A DNA stretch of 64,000 nucleotides from Salinibacter sp. 10B (GTDB lineage Bacteria > Bacteroidota > Rhodothermia > Rhodothermales > Salinibacteraceae). The notes below the pieces were generated by a model. That model ran no database searches. It had not been told where the DNA came from and was given only the letters and a program-made list of their open reading frames with translations. Below are positions 35,758-44,926 of the stretch, piece after piece. Numbering within the stretch: position 1 is the first letter of the stretch; the number at the start of each line of letters is the position of its first letter. The translations under genes and the position numbers were made by a program. Location of the stretch: the NCBI RefSeq assembly GCF_002954405.1, contig NZ_MQWC01000004.1, positions 2,557,409 to 2,621,408 of the forward strand. The letters run 5' to 3'.

Positions 35758-36687
35758 CTACCCCCGTACACCCTCAATCGCCGGCCGCACGAAGCCGTCG
35801 GTGTTCTCCAGACGGCGTCGGGCCTCGTCCAGCTCCACATCCGCGAGGATCATCACGATGGCCGTCTTGACGTGCCCGTCGCACTGATCCAGGATCTTGT
35901 CCGCCTCGTCGTACCCCACGCCCGTGACCATCATCACGGTGCGGATGCCGCGCTCCACGAGCTTCTCGCTGGTGCGTCGCAGGTCGACCATCATGTTCTC
36001 GTAGACCTTGCCGAGCCGCACCATCGAGGCGGTGGTGATCATGTTGAGGACGAGCTTCTGCGCGGTGCCGCTCTTCATGCGCGTCGAGCCCATGAGCACC
36101 TCCGGCCCCACAACCGGGCAGATGGCCACGTCGGGGTCCACGTCCAGCTCGTCACGTGGAACGGTCGTCACGAAGAGGGTGGGGCAGCCAATCTCGTCGC
36201 GGGCGTGCTCCACGGCGCCTACCACGTAGGGGGTGCGTCCGCTGGAGGCAATGCCGCACACCACGTCGTCCTCGGTGACACCGTGCTCCTCAAGCGCCTC
36301 CGCGCCCTTTTCGGGGATGTCCTCCGCGCCCTCCTGCGAGCGGAAGACCGCCGGTTTGCCGCCCGCGATGATGCCCTGCACCATCTCCGGATCGGTGCCG
36401 AAGGTCGGCGGGCATTCCGACGCATCCACCACGCCGAGCCGTCCGCTCGTGCCGGCGCCCACGTAGAAAAGCCGTCCGCCGTTCTCGAACGCCTCCACCA
36501 CGTGCTCCACGGCCGTTGCAATGTGGTCCAACTCCCGCCGCACGGCGATGGGCACGAGGTGATCCTCCGTGTTGATGACGCGCAGGATCTCCTCCACCGA
36601 GGCGGTATCGATGTGGGTGGAGTTTGGGTTTCGTTGTTCGGTGGCGAGGGATTGCAGCTGATCGAAGAGGGCGGAGTGCTCGGACAT
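35758..36687 (-). CDS. murQ: N-acetylmuramic acid 6-phosphate etherase
   Basis: A 309-residue SIS-domain enzyme that removes lactate from MurNAc-6-phosphate in peptidoglycan recycling. TEQRNPNSTHID, GRLFYVGAGTSGRLGVVDASECPPTFG, and GGKPAVFRSQEGAEDIPEKG match MurQ, including the catalytic Glu loops. I start at 36687 (MSEHSALFDQL) because the longer frame runs into the upstream CHAT gene. It follows the CHAT gene on the same strand with a 64-bp gap. The C-terminal helical part is complete. Confidence 0.95.
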   Translation of the reverse strand: MSEHSALFDQLQSLATEQRNPNSTHIDTASVEEILRVINTEDHLVPIAVRRELDHIATAVEHVVEAFENGGRLFYVGAGTSGRLGVVDASECPPTFGTDPEMVQGIIAGGKPAVFRSQEGAEDIPEKGAEALEEHGVTEDDVVCGIASSGRTPYVVGAVEHARDEIGCPTLFVTTVPRDELDVDPDVAICPVVGPEVLMGSTRMKSGTAQKLVLNMITTASMVRLGKVYENMMVDLRRTSEKLVERGIRTVMMVTGVGYDEADKILDQCDGHVKTAIVMILADVELDEARRRLENTDGFVRPAIEGVRG

Positions 36688-36751
36688 ACGCGACCGGACG
36701 GCGATTGAGAAAAGGCGTGTACGTGTAAAAAACGAGAGCCCGGGGCGTGCA

Positions 36752-39589
36752 TCAAGAGGAACGGCCGCGGAACCGGTCCCAGTTTGGGAGGCCGCGCCCC
36801 CAGACGAAGAGGGACGCCCCGACAAGCAGTCCGATCATAAACAGAAGGGCCCAGGCCCAGAGCGGCAGGAAGGCCTTGGAGTCAAGGGGAAGCGCTGCGG
36901 GAGAGCCGTAAAGGACGGGCGGGGCCCAGAAGAAGGGGCTTGCCTTCTGCGGGTGCGCGTCCAGGTAGTCCAGTTGGGCCTTCTGCAGGGCCACGTCCTT
37001 CGGGTGTCCGTTCTGGAGGTAGTGATAAAATCCCTCCATGAGTTCCACGCTCGCCTCGTCGGCCACGGGCCAGAGCGTGGAGACGGTTGACTGCGCGCCC
37101 ATTGCCCGAAAGGCGTACTGGAGTCCCTCCATGCCTTCACCGCCTCGAAGTGTGCCTTTGGCGGTACTGCAGCCGCTCAAGACCACGAGCGGGATCCGGG
37201 TCTGCTGCTCCTGCAGTTCGTGCAGGAAGAGAACGCCGTCCGAGCCCGACGTATCCGCCTCTGCGCCGGGGGCGGTGTCGTCCGGGCGGAGGAGAATAGC
37301 GTTTTGAAGAGGCGAGGAGGCGTTCACGAACGCGTGGGAGGCCACGTGGAGAATGCCGGCCTGGCGGGCATCCCGGCAGAACGAGCGCTCCGTGGCGTTG
37401 TCGTTCAGGGCCAGGCGGGCGTCGGAGACCGAGCGTTTCAGGACATCGAGCTCTCGTTCAACGCCGGGAAGGGGCGGCAGGCGAACTGTGGAGTCCTGCA
37501 CGGCTTCGGGGAGAGCGGTCCGAAGGGCGGACGGGACGGTCTCGAGGGTGTCGAAGGTGGAGACTCCGTAGGCGGCCAGTTGCGGCTCGTAGGACGTCCA
37601 GTCGGTGGCCGACGTGTCCGGAGCGGTGACGAGCGACGGGGCCAGCTCCAGCGAGGTCGCCCGGTCGTGGACGAGGAACCGGGCCTTGGAGGGCGCAAAC
37701 CGGCCGCCGGGCATCGACGTCACGAGCATTGAAAACGGGAGGTGAAAGAGGGCGCCGTCCGGGATGATCGTCACGGGTCGGTCCTCGGGCAGATGGGAGG
37801 AGACCGGTGCGTAGACGGTGTTGTAGAGGCGATGGAGCGGACGAAGGTCAAAGTGGAAGGCATTTACGCGGTCCGGTTTTCCGCGTGCGCTGAACAGGGG
37901 AGACACGGATTTGGTGAGGGTGCGCACGGAGTCCTGCGTGAGGCCGGGGAGCGGGACGGTCCGGAGCGTGTCGGGCGTGAGGACGAACGCGGCCGAGCGG
38001 GGCGATCGGTCGTACACCGGCCACGGGTCGTCGACGAAGTACGCGACGAGGGCACGGTCCTGTCGGCGGAGCGTGGCGGCAATGGAGTCGAGGGACGGGC
38101 GGGTGGAGCGAGAGTCGAGCTGGAGCAGTTGCTGCCGGGCGGCCATGAGCTGTGCCTCCCGGTTTCGAAGCTGGGTCGTCTGCGTGTCGGGGCGAGCGTC
38201 CGTGCTGAGTTGATTGCGCACGGTGGTGAGCGCACGGGACAGGCTGTCCAGGCGAAGGCGGGCCGTCGGGGGAAGCTGTTCGGCCACGCGTGCCTGAGTC
38301 CGGAGGTCGCGGAGGTGGCGGGCGCGGGCATTGTCGAGGGCGACGAATGCCTCGCGGGTCTGATTCTGGGCAAGAAGGGTGCGCACCAGGCCACGGTGCA
38401 CGTTGCGCCACTCGGCAAAGGCCGTCATGGACCACTGCGAAGCCGTGAGGGACGTCCGGTACTCCTCAATAACCCCGATGCCACGCCGATAGTATTTTTC
38501 CGCTTTGCCCCAGTTGCGCTGCATCTCGTGGAGGCGGCCGAGGGTGCGGAGGATGCGGCGCTGATAGTCGAGGTCGCCGAGTTTCTCGGACAGGGTGAGC
38601 GCCCGGCTGAGAGTGGAGTCGGCGCGCGTCCAGCGCTTCGTTTGCACGTGAAGCACGCCGAGCTTGAGGAGGGAGAACGCCTGAAGGCGTACGTTGTCAT
38701 GTGTCCGGGCGTACTGCCGACCCGTTTCATTTAGACGATACGCCGTCTCGAAATTACCAAGATAGCCCTGGGTTTCCGAAAGGAGGAGAGAGATGCGCGC
38801 ATGCCGCTCGGTTCCGGAGTCTGCAAGTGCGTGCGCTCGTTGGAACAGTGTGCGAGACCGTTCAACCTTTTTCCGCGAGTACTCAGAGGTCGACAGCTGT
38901 AAATCGGCCCGCATCTGATACGTTCGAGCCTGCAGTGCTCTGCGTTCTTCAGGGGGGACGGATTCACTCTGCAGGAGATACTCGGCCTGATCGAAGTAGT
39001 GGCGAGCGGAAGCGTAGTCTTGGGTTCGGAGATGTAGAATCCCGACATCGATGAGAAATTGGATTTGCTCGCTCGGTTGTGAGTCGGGCGTCGTCTGGTA
39101 GGCCTTTAGGTAGTGCTCAATGGAGGCAGACAGGTCGCCGAGCAGGAAGTGTAGGTATCCCCGATCCTGGTGGAGGGTCGGGAGCCACCGGTCTCGCATG
39201 CCATCGATGGAGTCAGCGGGGAAATCCCGGCGGAGATAAGAGACCGCTTGTTCAAATGCCTGAAAGGCGTTGGAGAAATCACGGAGAGCCGCATGCGAGA
39301 AGGTCTCCCAGTGCAAAGAACGGACGATGGAGGGAGAAGGAGACTCAGCGCTGGAGGAGAGGGATTGAAGGCACGTCCGAGCCTTTTGCAGCTGCGAAAT
39401 CGTTGCCCGAAGAGAGTCCCGCGAAATTGACGTTTCTGAGGTCCAAATCGTCTGAGCGTCGTTAAGGGAGCCGACCCGAAGCGCGGACCGAGACTGAGTA
39501 GGAAAGAGGTCTAGGCACGCACTCCGATCGTCGGCGGAGTCCGGTGGGGATAATATGAGCAGGAGTCCGAAGAGAAATACGGACATCAA
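36752..39589 (-). CDS. exported TPR-CHAT domain protease-like protein with C-terminal membrane anchor
   Basis: A 945-residue protein. A signal peptide (VFLFGLLLILSP) leads into about ten tetratricopeptide-like repeats (for example YLHFLLGDLSASIEHYLKAY and YLGNFETAYRLNETGRQYA). The CHAT (caspase-HetF) domain follows, with catalytic-type His in LHVASHAF (about 752) and Cys in LSGCSTAKG (about 807), and the GGEGMEGLQYAFRAMGA segment. A helix at about 905-926 and a short basic tail end it. CHAT proteins are caspase-like peptidases; TPRs usually bind a partner. Being exported, it is unlike the cytosolic TPR-CHAT proteins of type III-E CRISPR. murQ lies downstream. Confidence 0.9.
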   Translation of the reverse strand: MMSVFLFGLLLILSPPDSADDRSACLDLFPTQSRSALRVGSLNDAQTIWTSETSISRDSLRATISQLQKARTCLQSLSSSAESPSPSIVRSLHWETFSHAALRDFSNAFQAFEQAVSYLRRDFPADSIDGMRDRWLPTLHQDRGYLHFLLGDLSASIEHYLKAYQTTPDSQPSEQIQFLIDVGILHLRTQDYASARHYFDQAEYLLQSESVPPEERRALQARTYQMRADLQLSTSEYSRKKVERSRTLFQRAHALADSGTERHARISLLLSETQGYLGNFETAYRLNETGRQYARTHDNVRLQAFSLLKLGVLHVQTKRWTRADSTLSRALTLSEKLGDLDYQRRILRTLGRLHEMQRNWGKAEKYYRRGIGVIEEYRTSLTASQWSMTAFAEWRNVHRGLVRTLLAQNQTREAFVALDNARARHLRDLRTQARVAEQLPPTARLRLDSLSRALTTVRNQLSTDARPDTQTTQLRNREAQLMAARQQLLQLDSRSTRPSLDSIAATLRRQDRALVAYFVDDPWPVYDRSPRSAAFVLTPDTLRTVPLPGLTQDSVRTLTKSVSPLFSARGKPDRVNAFHFDLRPLHRLYNTVYAPVSSHLPEDRPVTIIPDGALFHLPFSMLVTSMPGGRFAPSKARFLVHDRATSLELAPSLVTAPDTSATDWTSYEPQLAAYGVSTFDTLETVPSALRTALPEAVQDSTVRLPPLPGVERELDVLKRSVSDARLALNDNATERSFCRDARQAGILHVASHAFVNASSPLQNAILLRPDDTAPGAEADTSGSDGVLFLHELQEQQTRIPLVVLSGCSTAKGTLRGGEGMEGLQYAFRAMGAQSTVSTLWPVADEASVELMEGFYHYLQNGHPKDVALQKAQLDYLDAHPQKASPFFWAPPVLYGSPAALPLDSKAFLPLWAWALLFMIGLLVGASLFVWGRGLPNWDRFRGRSS

Positions 39590-39677
39590 AGCAGCGGAAT
39601 AATATTTGTTTGTATTCTGTATCCTGTGACAAACACGGGGGACATGCGCATTTCTCTCACAGACTCTACGCTATGTC

Positions 39678-39803
39678 ATGATCGACGCATACGACGCTAC
39701 GCTCGAGCACGCATCCCTTCCGGTGTATTCACGAGGAGGAGGGGGAGATCCTTCGTCCAGTGATGACGATGACGACGATGGTAGTAAGGTAGAGGACTCA
39801 TAG
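39678..39803 (+). CDS. possible acidic 41-residue peptide
   Basis: A frame starting MIDAYDATLEHASLPVYSRG, with a four-Gly run and then SSS followed by six Asp (DPSSSDDDDDDG), divergent from the CHAT gene with an 88-bp gap. No good ribosome-binding site is visible and an overlapping frame starts at 39643. It may be a real small peptide, such as a partner or substrate of the CHAT protein or a modified-peptide precursor, or chance. No peptide-modifying enzyme is nearby. Confidence 0.25.
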   Translation: MIDAYDATLEHASLPVYSRGGGGDPSSSDDDDDDGSKVEDS

Positions 39804-39950
39804 GCACTGTCCCGGAATGAGTGGAGAAATAGAAAAGGAAAGAATACAATAAATTCCGCTGGAGAAAAGGAGGCTTCTCATCCAAATGGGATGGTGGGGC
39901 TCGGGCGGAGATCCAGAGGCGTAAGGCCAGTACACACACGGACAGTCCTA

Positions 39951-39977
39951 GGGGCGAGTCGAATCCAGACTCGCCCC
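39951..39977. terminator. strong 10-bp hairpin in the CHAT-GNAT gap
   Basis: GGGGCGAGTC and GACTCGCCCC pair perfectly around a 7-nt loop. No long T-run follows on either strand, so termination is only one possibility. Confidence 0.45.
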
Positions 39978-40047
39978 AAACTTATGGAGTTGAGCTGGAA
40001 ATCCCGAACTGCAGACGGGGAAAGAGAGGTGGTAATTTGTTTATCCT

Positions 40048-40623
40048 TCACTGAAGGAAAGAGTAGATAGACGCCGTACAGGAGCATGTCCCGTCACAGT
40101 CCGGGCAATGGGGGCGTCCGCCGACCCGGTCGTAATACCGGTTGATGGTTGCGACGGCAGCAAACTCATACTTCTCGAACAAGACGCGGCTGTCGACGGT
40201 GTGAGGCCGGTGCCAGGCGATGCCGAACGTGCGGGGCACATTCCGGTCGGCCACAATGTCGAGTCGTCGTTCGAAGAACGCAGAACCGATCCCGAGACCC
40301 TCCCAGTCTTGATCGACGCAGGTCAGGTGGAAAATACCATTCCGGTCGGCGAGGGAGAGCGGCCGAGAGAGCACATCGAGCCCCAGGTACTGCCGGGTGA
40401 ATGCGGCGTCGCCCACGTCGAGAAACGAAAGACCGACCACAGGGCCGGAGGGGTGGGCCGTCGCCACGAGTCCGACGGCCGAGTGTGAAGGGCGGAGCGC
40501 CGCCTCGATCCACCGGTCCTGGGTAGCCGCCTCGCCGCCGAACCGCCGCGACCAGAGGCGTTTCACCGCCGCCGCGTCGGACGCCGCCATCGAACGCAGG
40601 TGAAAGGGACGATCGTTGGCCAT
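40048..40623 (-). CDS. GNAT-family acetyltransferase with C-terminal Cys cluster
   Basis: A 191-residue protein starting MANDRPFHLRSM. The acetyl-CoA pyrophosphate-binding strand-loop is DQDWEGLGIGSAFFERRL (Q/R-x-x-G-x-G/A-like). It is preceded by VGLVATAHPSGPVVGLSFLDV and GIFHLTCV typical of the fold. The C-terminal CPDCDGTCSCTA contains four Cys and may hold a metal. Substrate unknown. Divergent from recF with a 130-bp gap. Confidence 0.78.
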   Translation of the reverse strand: MANDRPFHLRSMAASDAAAVKRLWSRRFGGEAATQDRWIEAALRPSHSAVGLVATAHPSGPVVGLSFLDVGDAAFTRQYLGLDVLSRPLSLADRNGIFHLTCVDQDWEGLGIGSAFFERRLDIVADRNVPRTFGIAWHRPHTVDSRVLFEKYEFAAVATINRYYDRVGGRPHCPDCDGTCSCTASIYSFLQ

Positions 40624-40753
40624 GGGGACGTCACGTGAAATGGATCGTGCGACGAACGAAGGCGCTCTCCGTATCGTATTGTAGCCGACCACCGGACGGA
40701 AACCAAGTCCGCCGCATGCTGCCGATCATCCCTTTCGGTCCTGCCTCTTCTCC

Positions 40754-41938
40754 ATGATCCTGCGCACCCTTCATCTGCGGTCGTTCCGGGCCCACACCGA
40801 AACGGAGCTGGCGCTCGCCCCGTCGGTGAACCTGTTGTACGGGCCGAACGGCGTCGGCAAGACCAACGTGCTGGAGGCGGTGCACTACCTGTGCCTCACC
40901 AAGAGCTTCACGGCTTCGCGCGACCGGTACGCGGTGCGGAAGGAGGCGCCGTACTTTGAGGTGGAGGGCACGGTGACGGGCGTGCGGCAGAAGCCGATGG
41001 AGGTGCGACTGGCGTACGTGCCGGGCGAGGGGAAGAAGATGTTCGTGAACGGGGCCGAACTGGACCGCCTGGCGGACATCGTGGGCGTGCTCCCCGTGGT
41101 CATCTTTTCGCCGGAGGACGCCGATCTCACGGCCGGCGGGCCCAGCGAGCGCCGCCGCTTCGTGAACAACATCCTCAGCCAGGCGCGGCCCGTGTACATG
41201 GACGACCTCATGAAGTACCGGCGCGCGCGCCGCCAGCGCAACGAGGTGCTGCGCAGCTACAAGAAGCGCCCCGACCCGCCGCCGAACGCACTCATCGAGC
41301 CGTGGACCGAGGAACTCGTGAGCCTCGGCAGCCGCGTCATTCACCGACGACAGCAGTTCCTGCAAACGTTTGTCGAGTACCTGACCGACGCCTACGATCA
41401 GATCGACGCCGTGGCCGAGCGGCCCACCATCGAGTACGACACCATTGCCGACCTTGCCCCCGACGCCTCCGTGGACGACGTCGAAGAGGCCTTTCGGGCT
41501 GCCCTCGACCGCAAAATGGGGCAGGAGCGCGACCGCGGGACCACGCTCGTCGGCCCGCAGCGGGACGAGCTCATCTTCCGCCTCGACGACCTGGAGGTGC
41601 GCCGCTACGGCTCGCAGGGCCAGCATCGAACCTTCGCAATGGCGCTCAAGCTCGCACAATATTTCTACCTCGACGACCGGAGCGACACCACCCCGCTGCT
41701 CCTGCTCGACGACGCCTTCGCCGAGCTCGACGCCCGCCGCACCGCGGTCTTTCTCGACCTTCTGCGCTCCAACGCAGTCGGGCAAACCCTCATCACCGCC
41801 ACGGGCCGCGATCTGTTCGATCAGGCGGTCAATTTTGAAGCAGAGGCCCACCGCGCCCTGTCGGTCGAGCGACGGGAGGGGGCGGCCCACGTCGAAACGA
41901 CGCCCTCTTCCAATCAGGATCCGGCCGAAGTGCATTGA
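40754..41938 (+). CDS. recF: DNA replication and repair protein RecF
   Basis: A 394-residue SMC-like ATPase that loads RecA at gapped DNA with RecO and RecR. Walker A is GPNGVGKTN (about 30-38), the RecF phrases HYLCLTKSF and FSPEDADLTAGGPSERRRFVN follow, and the ABC signature and Walker B are GSQGQHRTFAMALKLAQ and LLLLDDAFAELD. TLITATGRDLF closes the fold. The C-terminal tail is poorly conserved. RecF is often beside dnaA-dnaN-gyrB; those are not in the window. Confidence 0.96.
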   Translation: MILRTLHLRSFRAHTETELALAPSVNLLYGPNGVGKTNVLEAVHYLCLTKSFTASRDRYAVRKEAPYFEVEGTVTGVRQKPMEVRLAYVPGEGKKMFVNGAELDRLADIVGVLPVVIFSPEDADLTAGGPSERRRFVNNILSQARPVYMDDLMKYRRARRQRNEVLRSYKKRPDPPPNALIEPWTEELVSLGSRVIHRRQQFLQTFVEYLTDAYDQIDAVAERPTIEYDTIADLAPDASVDDVEEAFRAALDRKMGQERDRGTTLVGPQRDELIFRLDDLEVRRYGSQGQHRTFAMALKLAQYFYLDDRSDTTPLLLLDDAFAELDARRTAVFLDLLRSNAVGQTLITATGRDLFDQAVNFEAEAHRALSVERREGAAHVETTPSSNQDPAEVH

Positions 41939-42210
41939 AGGGGGACAGGGCCGAGTGCGGCGAAGTCGTTTTGTTGTAAGTATTTGGGGGAGAGTAGATT
42001 ATGGCATAAAAAAACGAGAGGGCAGGGCTGCCTCTCGGCGGCGAGCGTGGATAGCAGCAGCGGGTCCGGACGTAGCGCCGATGGAGCAGCAATTGTGACG
42101 ATTTGTGGAGCGGGATGAAAATGGGGCGTGGGATCGTTTCCCTGGAAACATCGATGGGGCAGCCAAAATTCTCATTTCGCACTTGCTCATCACCCACGGT
42201 TCTCTCGCCG

Positions 42211-43749
42211 ATGAACACGTCTTCTTTTCGTCAACGGTTCGCGCTGCAGCGAGCTCGTCTGCTGCGCCTCGTCCTTCCGCTCGTACTTCTCGTCGCGGCC
42301 ACAGGCAGTGGCTGCGTGAGCACCGGCACCAATCCCATCTCCGGCAATACCCGCGCCTACGGGTATAGCTGGGAGCAGGAGGTGAAGATGGGCACGGAAG
42401 CCGACCAGCAGATCCAGCAGCAGTACGGCGTCTACGAGGACGAGGAATTGCAGCAGTACGTGGACCGGGTGGCGCAGGACGTGCTGGCCGAGAGCCACAT
42501 GCGGCGGCCCAGCACGCCGGAAAAGTTTCGCAACACGGAGTTTCACTTCCGCGTGCTCGACAGTCCCATCATCAACGCGTTTGCGCTGCCGGGCGGGTAC
42601 GTGTACGTGACCCGCGGCTTGCTGGCGCACCTCAACAACGAGGCGCAACTGGCGGTGGTGCTGGGGCACGAGATTGGGCACGTGGCCGGGCGGCACGCGT
42701 CGAAGCAGGCGGCCAAGCAGCAAATTATGCAGGGGGTACTCATGGGCGGGGCCATTGCCGGACAGGCCGCCTTCGGCGGTGATGTGGCGCAGAACGTGAT
42801 GGGGCTCGGCGGGACGGCGGCCCAGTTGCTTTCACTGAGCTACAGCCGCGACAACGAGCGGGAGTCCGACCGGCTGGGGGTAGAGTACGCAACGATGGCC
42901 GGGTACGACGCGGCGGAAGGGGCCGACTTCTTTACCTCCCTGAAGCGAAAGTCGAAGCAGAGCGGACAGAGCATCCCCACGTGGCAGTCCACCCACCCGG
43001 ATCCCGGCCAGCGCGAAGACACGATCATTAAACTTGCGCAGGAATGGGCCCAAAAGATTGAGGGGAGTCAAACTGCCCGGAATCAGGAGGCCTACTATGC
43101 GTCCATTGAAGACATCATTCTCGGAGAAAATCCGCGGCAAGGATTTGTGGAAAACGAGGTGTTCTACCACCCCGACCTCAAGTTTCGCTTCCCGGTGCCC
43201 AGCGGCTGGCAGGTGCAGAATGAGACGAGTCAGGTGGCGATGATCCAGCCCAACCAGGAGGCGTACGTGGTCTTCCGGATCTCGCAGGCCAACACCCCGG
43301 CGGCCGCCGCTGAGGACTTTGCCGGACAGAAGGGGCTCACGGTGGTAGAGCGGCAGCAGGAGACGGTCAACGGTCGTTCGGCCTATCGGGTGCTGGGAGA
43401 GGGGCAGACCCAGCAGGGACAGACCCTTCGCATTCTCTCGTACTTTATCGCGTACGACGGTCGGGTCTACGCTTTTCAAGGGATGACCACGGCTCAGCAG
43501 TACGGGACCTATCGTTCGGCGCTGGAGCGCCCCATGACAGGCTTCGACGAGCTCACGGATCGGCAGAAGCTGAACATCCAGCCCACGCGTCTTACTGTTC
43601 GCCCGGCGTCGCGGGCAGTGGCCTTTCGGACGTTCGTTGATGAGAGCCTTCTGCCCAAGGACATCAGTGCCACCGATCTCGCCATCATGAATCAGGTCGA
43701 TCTGGACGAGACGGTGGAGCAGGGGCGGCCGCTGAAGCTGCCGAAGTAG
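42211..43749 (+). CDS. M48-family metalloprotease lipoprotein
   Basis: A 512-residue lipoprotein from ATG 42211; signal peptide and lipobox ATGSGC. The protease part carries VVLGHEIGHVAGRHASKQ (HExxH, about residues 150-157) with the third ligand in ERESDRLGVEYA. It resembles BepA/Loi, periplasmic proteases that assist outer-membrane protein quality control. The C-terminal half (FYHPDLKFRFPVPSGWQV onward) is a separate beta-rich domain seen in this phylum. A ferric or TPR module is not seen. Upstream frame to 42103 is not needed. Confidence 0.9.
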   Translation: MNTSSFRQRFALQRARLLRLVLPLVLLVAATGSGCVSTGTNPISGNTRAYGYSWEQEVKMGTEADQQIQQQYGVYEDEELQQYVDRVAQDVLAESHMRRPSTPEKFRNTEFHFRVLDSPIINAFALPGGYVYVTRGLLAHLNNEAQLAVVLGHEIGHVAGRHASKQAAKQQIMQGVLMGGAIAGQAAFGGDVAQNVMGLGGTAAQLLSLSYSRDNERESDRLGVEYATMAGYDAAEGADFFTSLKRKSKQSGQSIPTWQSTHPDPGQREDTIIKLAQEWAQKIEGSQTARNQEAYYASIEDIILGENPRQGFVENEVFYHPDLKFRFPVPSGWQVQNETSQVAMIQPNQEAYVVFRISQANTPAAAAEDFAGQKGLTVVERQQETVNGRSAYRVLGEGQTQQGQTLRILSYFIAYDGRVYAFQGMTTAQQYGTYRSALERPMTGFDELTDRQKLNIQPTRLTVRPASRAVAFRTFVDESLLPKDISATDLAIMNQVDLDETVEQGRPLKLPK

Positions 43750-43905
43750 GCATTGTCCGCCGGGCCAGAGGCGCTCACCGCGTTGGCGATCTCCGGGAGG
43801 ACCCCCCGTCGAGGGAGACCAATCCGGTGGCTTGGGGCTCGGTCATGACAGGATCTGGCGCGCCCTGGACGTCAGCGGTGCGAGGGCCCTACTACAGTCA
43901 GTGTA

Positions 43906-44067
43906 GGAACGGAACGGTTTATAGGATTGCGAGATTGTCTGCCGGACGAGGGAGAGGCCACCTGTGTAGCGTCATTGGACTCCAACGACGCTACACAGAG
44001 GATATTGAGTAAAACCAGTGCCGGGGGGCGCTTCTGCAGTTAATCTCGCAAAGGCACATTCCGTTCC
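43906..44067. mobile_element. MITE-like element with terminal inverted repeats and central hairpin
   Basis: Terminal arms match in two perfect blocks each: GGAACGGAA (43906-43914) with TTCCGTTCC (44059-44067), and TTGCGAGATT (43927-43936) with AATCTCGCAA (44042-44051). A central 18-bp hairpin at 43962-43998 (one mismatch) shares a 20-mer with 18465-18484. There is no coding sequence. The size, paired arms and shared repeat suggest a non-autonomous element or REP-like unit. No target-site duplication was confirmed. Confidence 0.5.
43962..43998. repeat. 18-bp hairpin at the centre of the MITE-like element
   Basis: CTGTGTAGCGTCATTGGA and TCCAACGACGCTACACAG pair with one mismatch around a single C. 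The 3' arm plus loop (43975-43994) recurs exactly at 18465. Confidence 0.75.
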
Positions 44068-44181
44068 CACGGACGATTGCCTCTCCGTCCCTGATGCCTG
44101 CATCCAGACATGCGTACTAGGGGCGCACATTGGAGGGGGGCGGGTGGGACTGGGGGCGTCAGTGTTCTCGGAGCGACGGCA

Positions 44182-44631
44182 CTACTCGCTACCGGGCATA
44201 ACGGGTTCTTCCTTTTCTTCCGTCGGCGGAATAACGCGACCTTCGCCGCCAAGGACCATCTGACTGTCGCGATAGATGTACGTCCGGACCTTCACGTGTT
44301 TGTTCTTCTCGATCTTCTCGGAGACCTTGATTTGGACGCGCACCTCGGACCCAACGGGCACCGGACGGAGAAAACGACACGAAATGCCGACGGCAATGCT
44401 GCCATGGCCCGGAAAATCGCGCCCCAGCACCTTGGAGATGAGCCCGAGGAGGAGGACGCCGTGGACGATGGGGCGTTCAAATCGGGAATGTTCGGCTGCG
44501 TATTCAGGATCGACGTGGAGGGGGTTGTCGTCACCGGTGATCTCGGCGAACTTCTGTACGTGCTCGTTCGTGACCACGCGCGTCCATTCGTGGGAGTCGC
44601 CGACTTCAATTGTTTCGTACGTGTGGGCCAT
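44182..44631 (-). CDS. MaoC-like enoyl-CoA hydratase
   Basis: A 149-residue hotdog-fold protein starting MAHTYETIEVGDSHEW. ITGDDNPLHVDPEYAAEHSRFERPIVHGVLLLGLISKVLG is the R-specific enoyl-CoA hydratase signature, with the catalytic Asp/His pair in DDNPLHVD. It most likely hydrates a trans-2-enoyl-CoA or -ACP in fatty-acid or polyhydroxyalkanoate metabolism. It stands alone and diverges from the transporter. Confidence 0.9.
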   Translation of the reverse strand: MAHTYETIEVGDSHEWTRVVTNEHVQKFAEITGDDNPLHVDPEYAAEHSRFERPIVHGVLLLGLISKVLGRDFPGHGSIAVGISCRFLRPVPVGSEVRVQIKVSEKIEKNKHVKVRTYIYRDSQMVLGGEGRVIPPTEEKEEPVMPGSE

Positions 44632-44926
44632 GAGAATCGAAGAGTTGCGGATGTGTGTGCATCGTAAGCGTCGGAGAGGACCGCGCCGCAAAGTATAAGA
44701 AGAGATGAGGGAAAAACCCACCCCGGGGCTACATTCCGGGGATCTGTGGGGATGTGGGGGGGCGCCGGGAGGAGCGAATTCTCACAAATTCACGTTACGA
44801 TGGAGGGCAGAGGCAGCGGCTCTCTGGAGGCAGGAACGGCGAACGTCGACCGTTCGGCACTCGGACTCAAATTGTGGAGGGCCATCTCGGTCCTGAATCG
44901 CGTTTTTTCAGAGTTTTGCGTTCAAC

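Larger units (their letters stand above)
39590..40047. other. intergenic gap between CHAT gene and GNAT gene
   Basis: Contains an AT-rich divergent promoter region just before the CHAT start, one possible acidic mini-ORF and one GC hairpin. Longer open frames on the minus strand lack coding character. Confidence 0.4.
43750..44181. other. intergenic gap between M48 protease and MaoC gene
   Basis: Holds the MITE-like element at 43906-44067 and nothing else I can support as a gene. Confidence 0.5.

Noticed and set aside
36752..39589. TPR-CHAT as a type III-E CRISPR (Craspase) component
   Set aside because: No CRISPR array or Cas gene is in the window, and this protein is exported and membrane-anchored.
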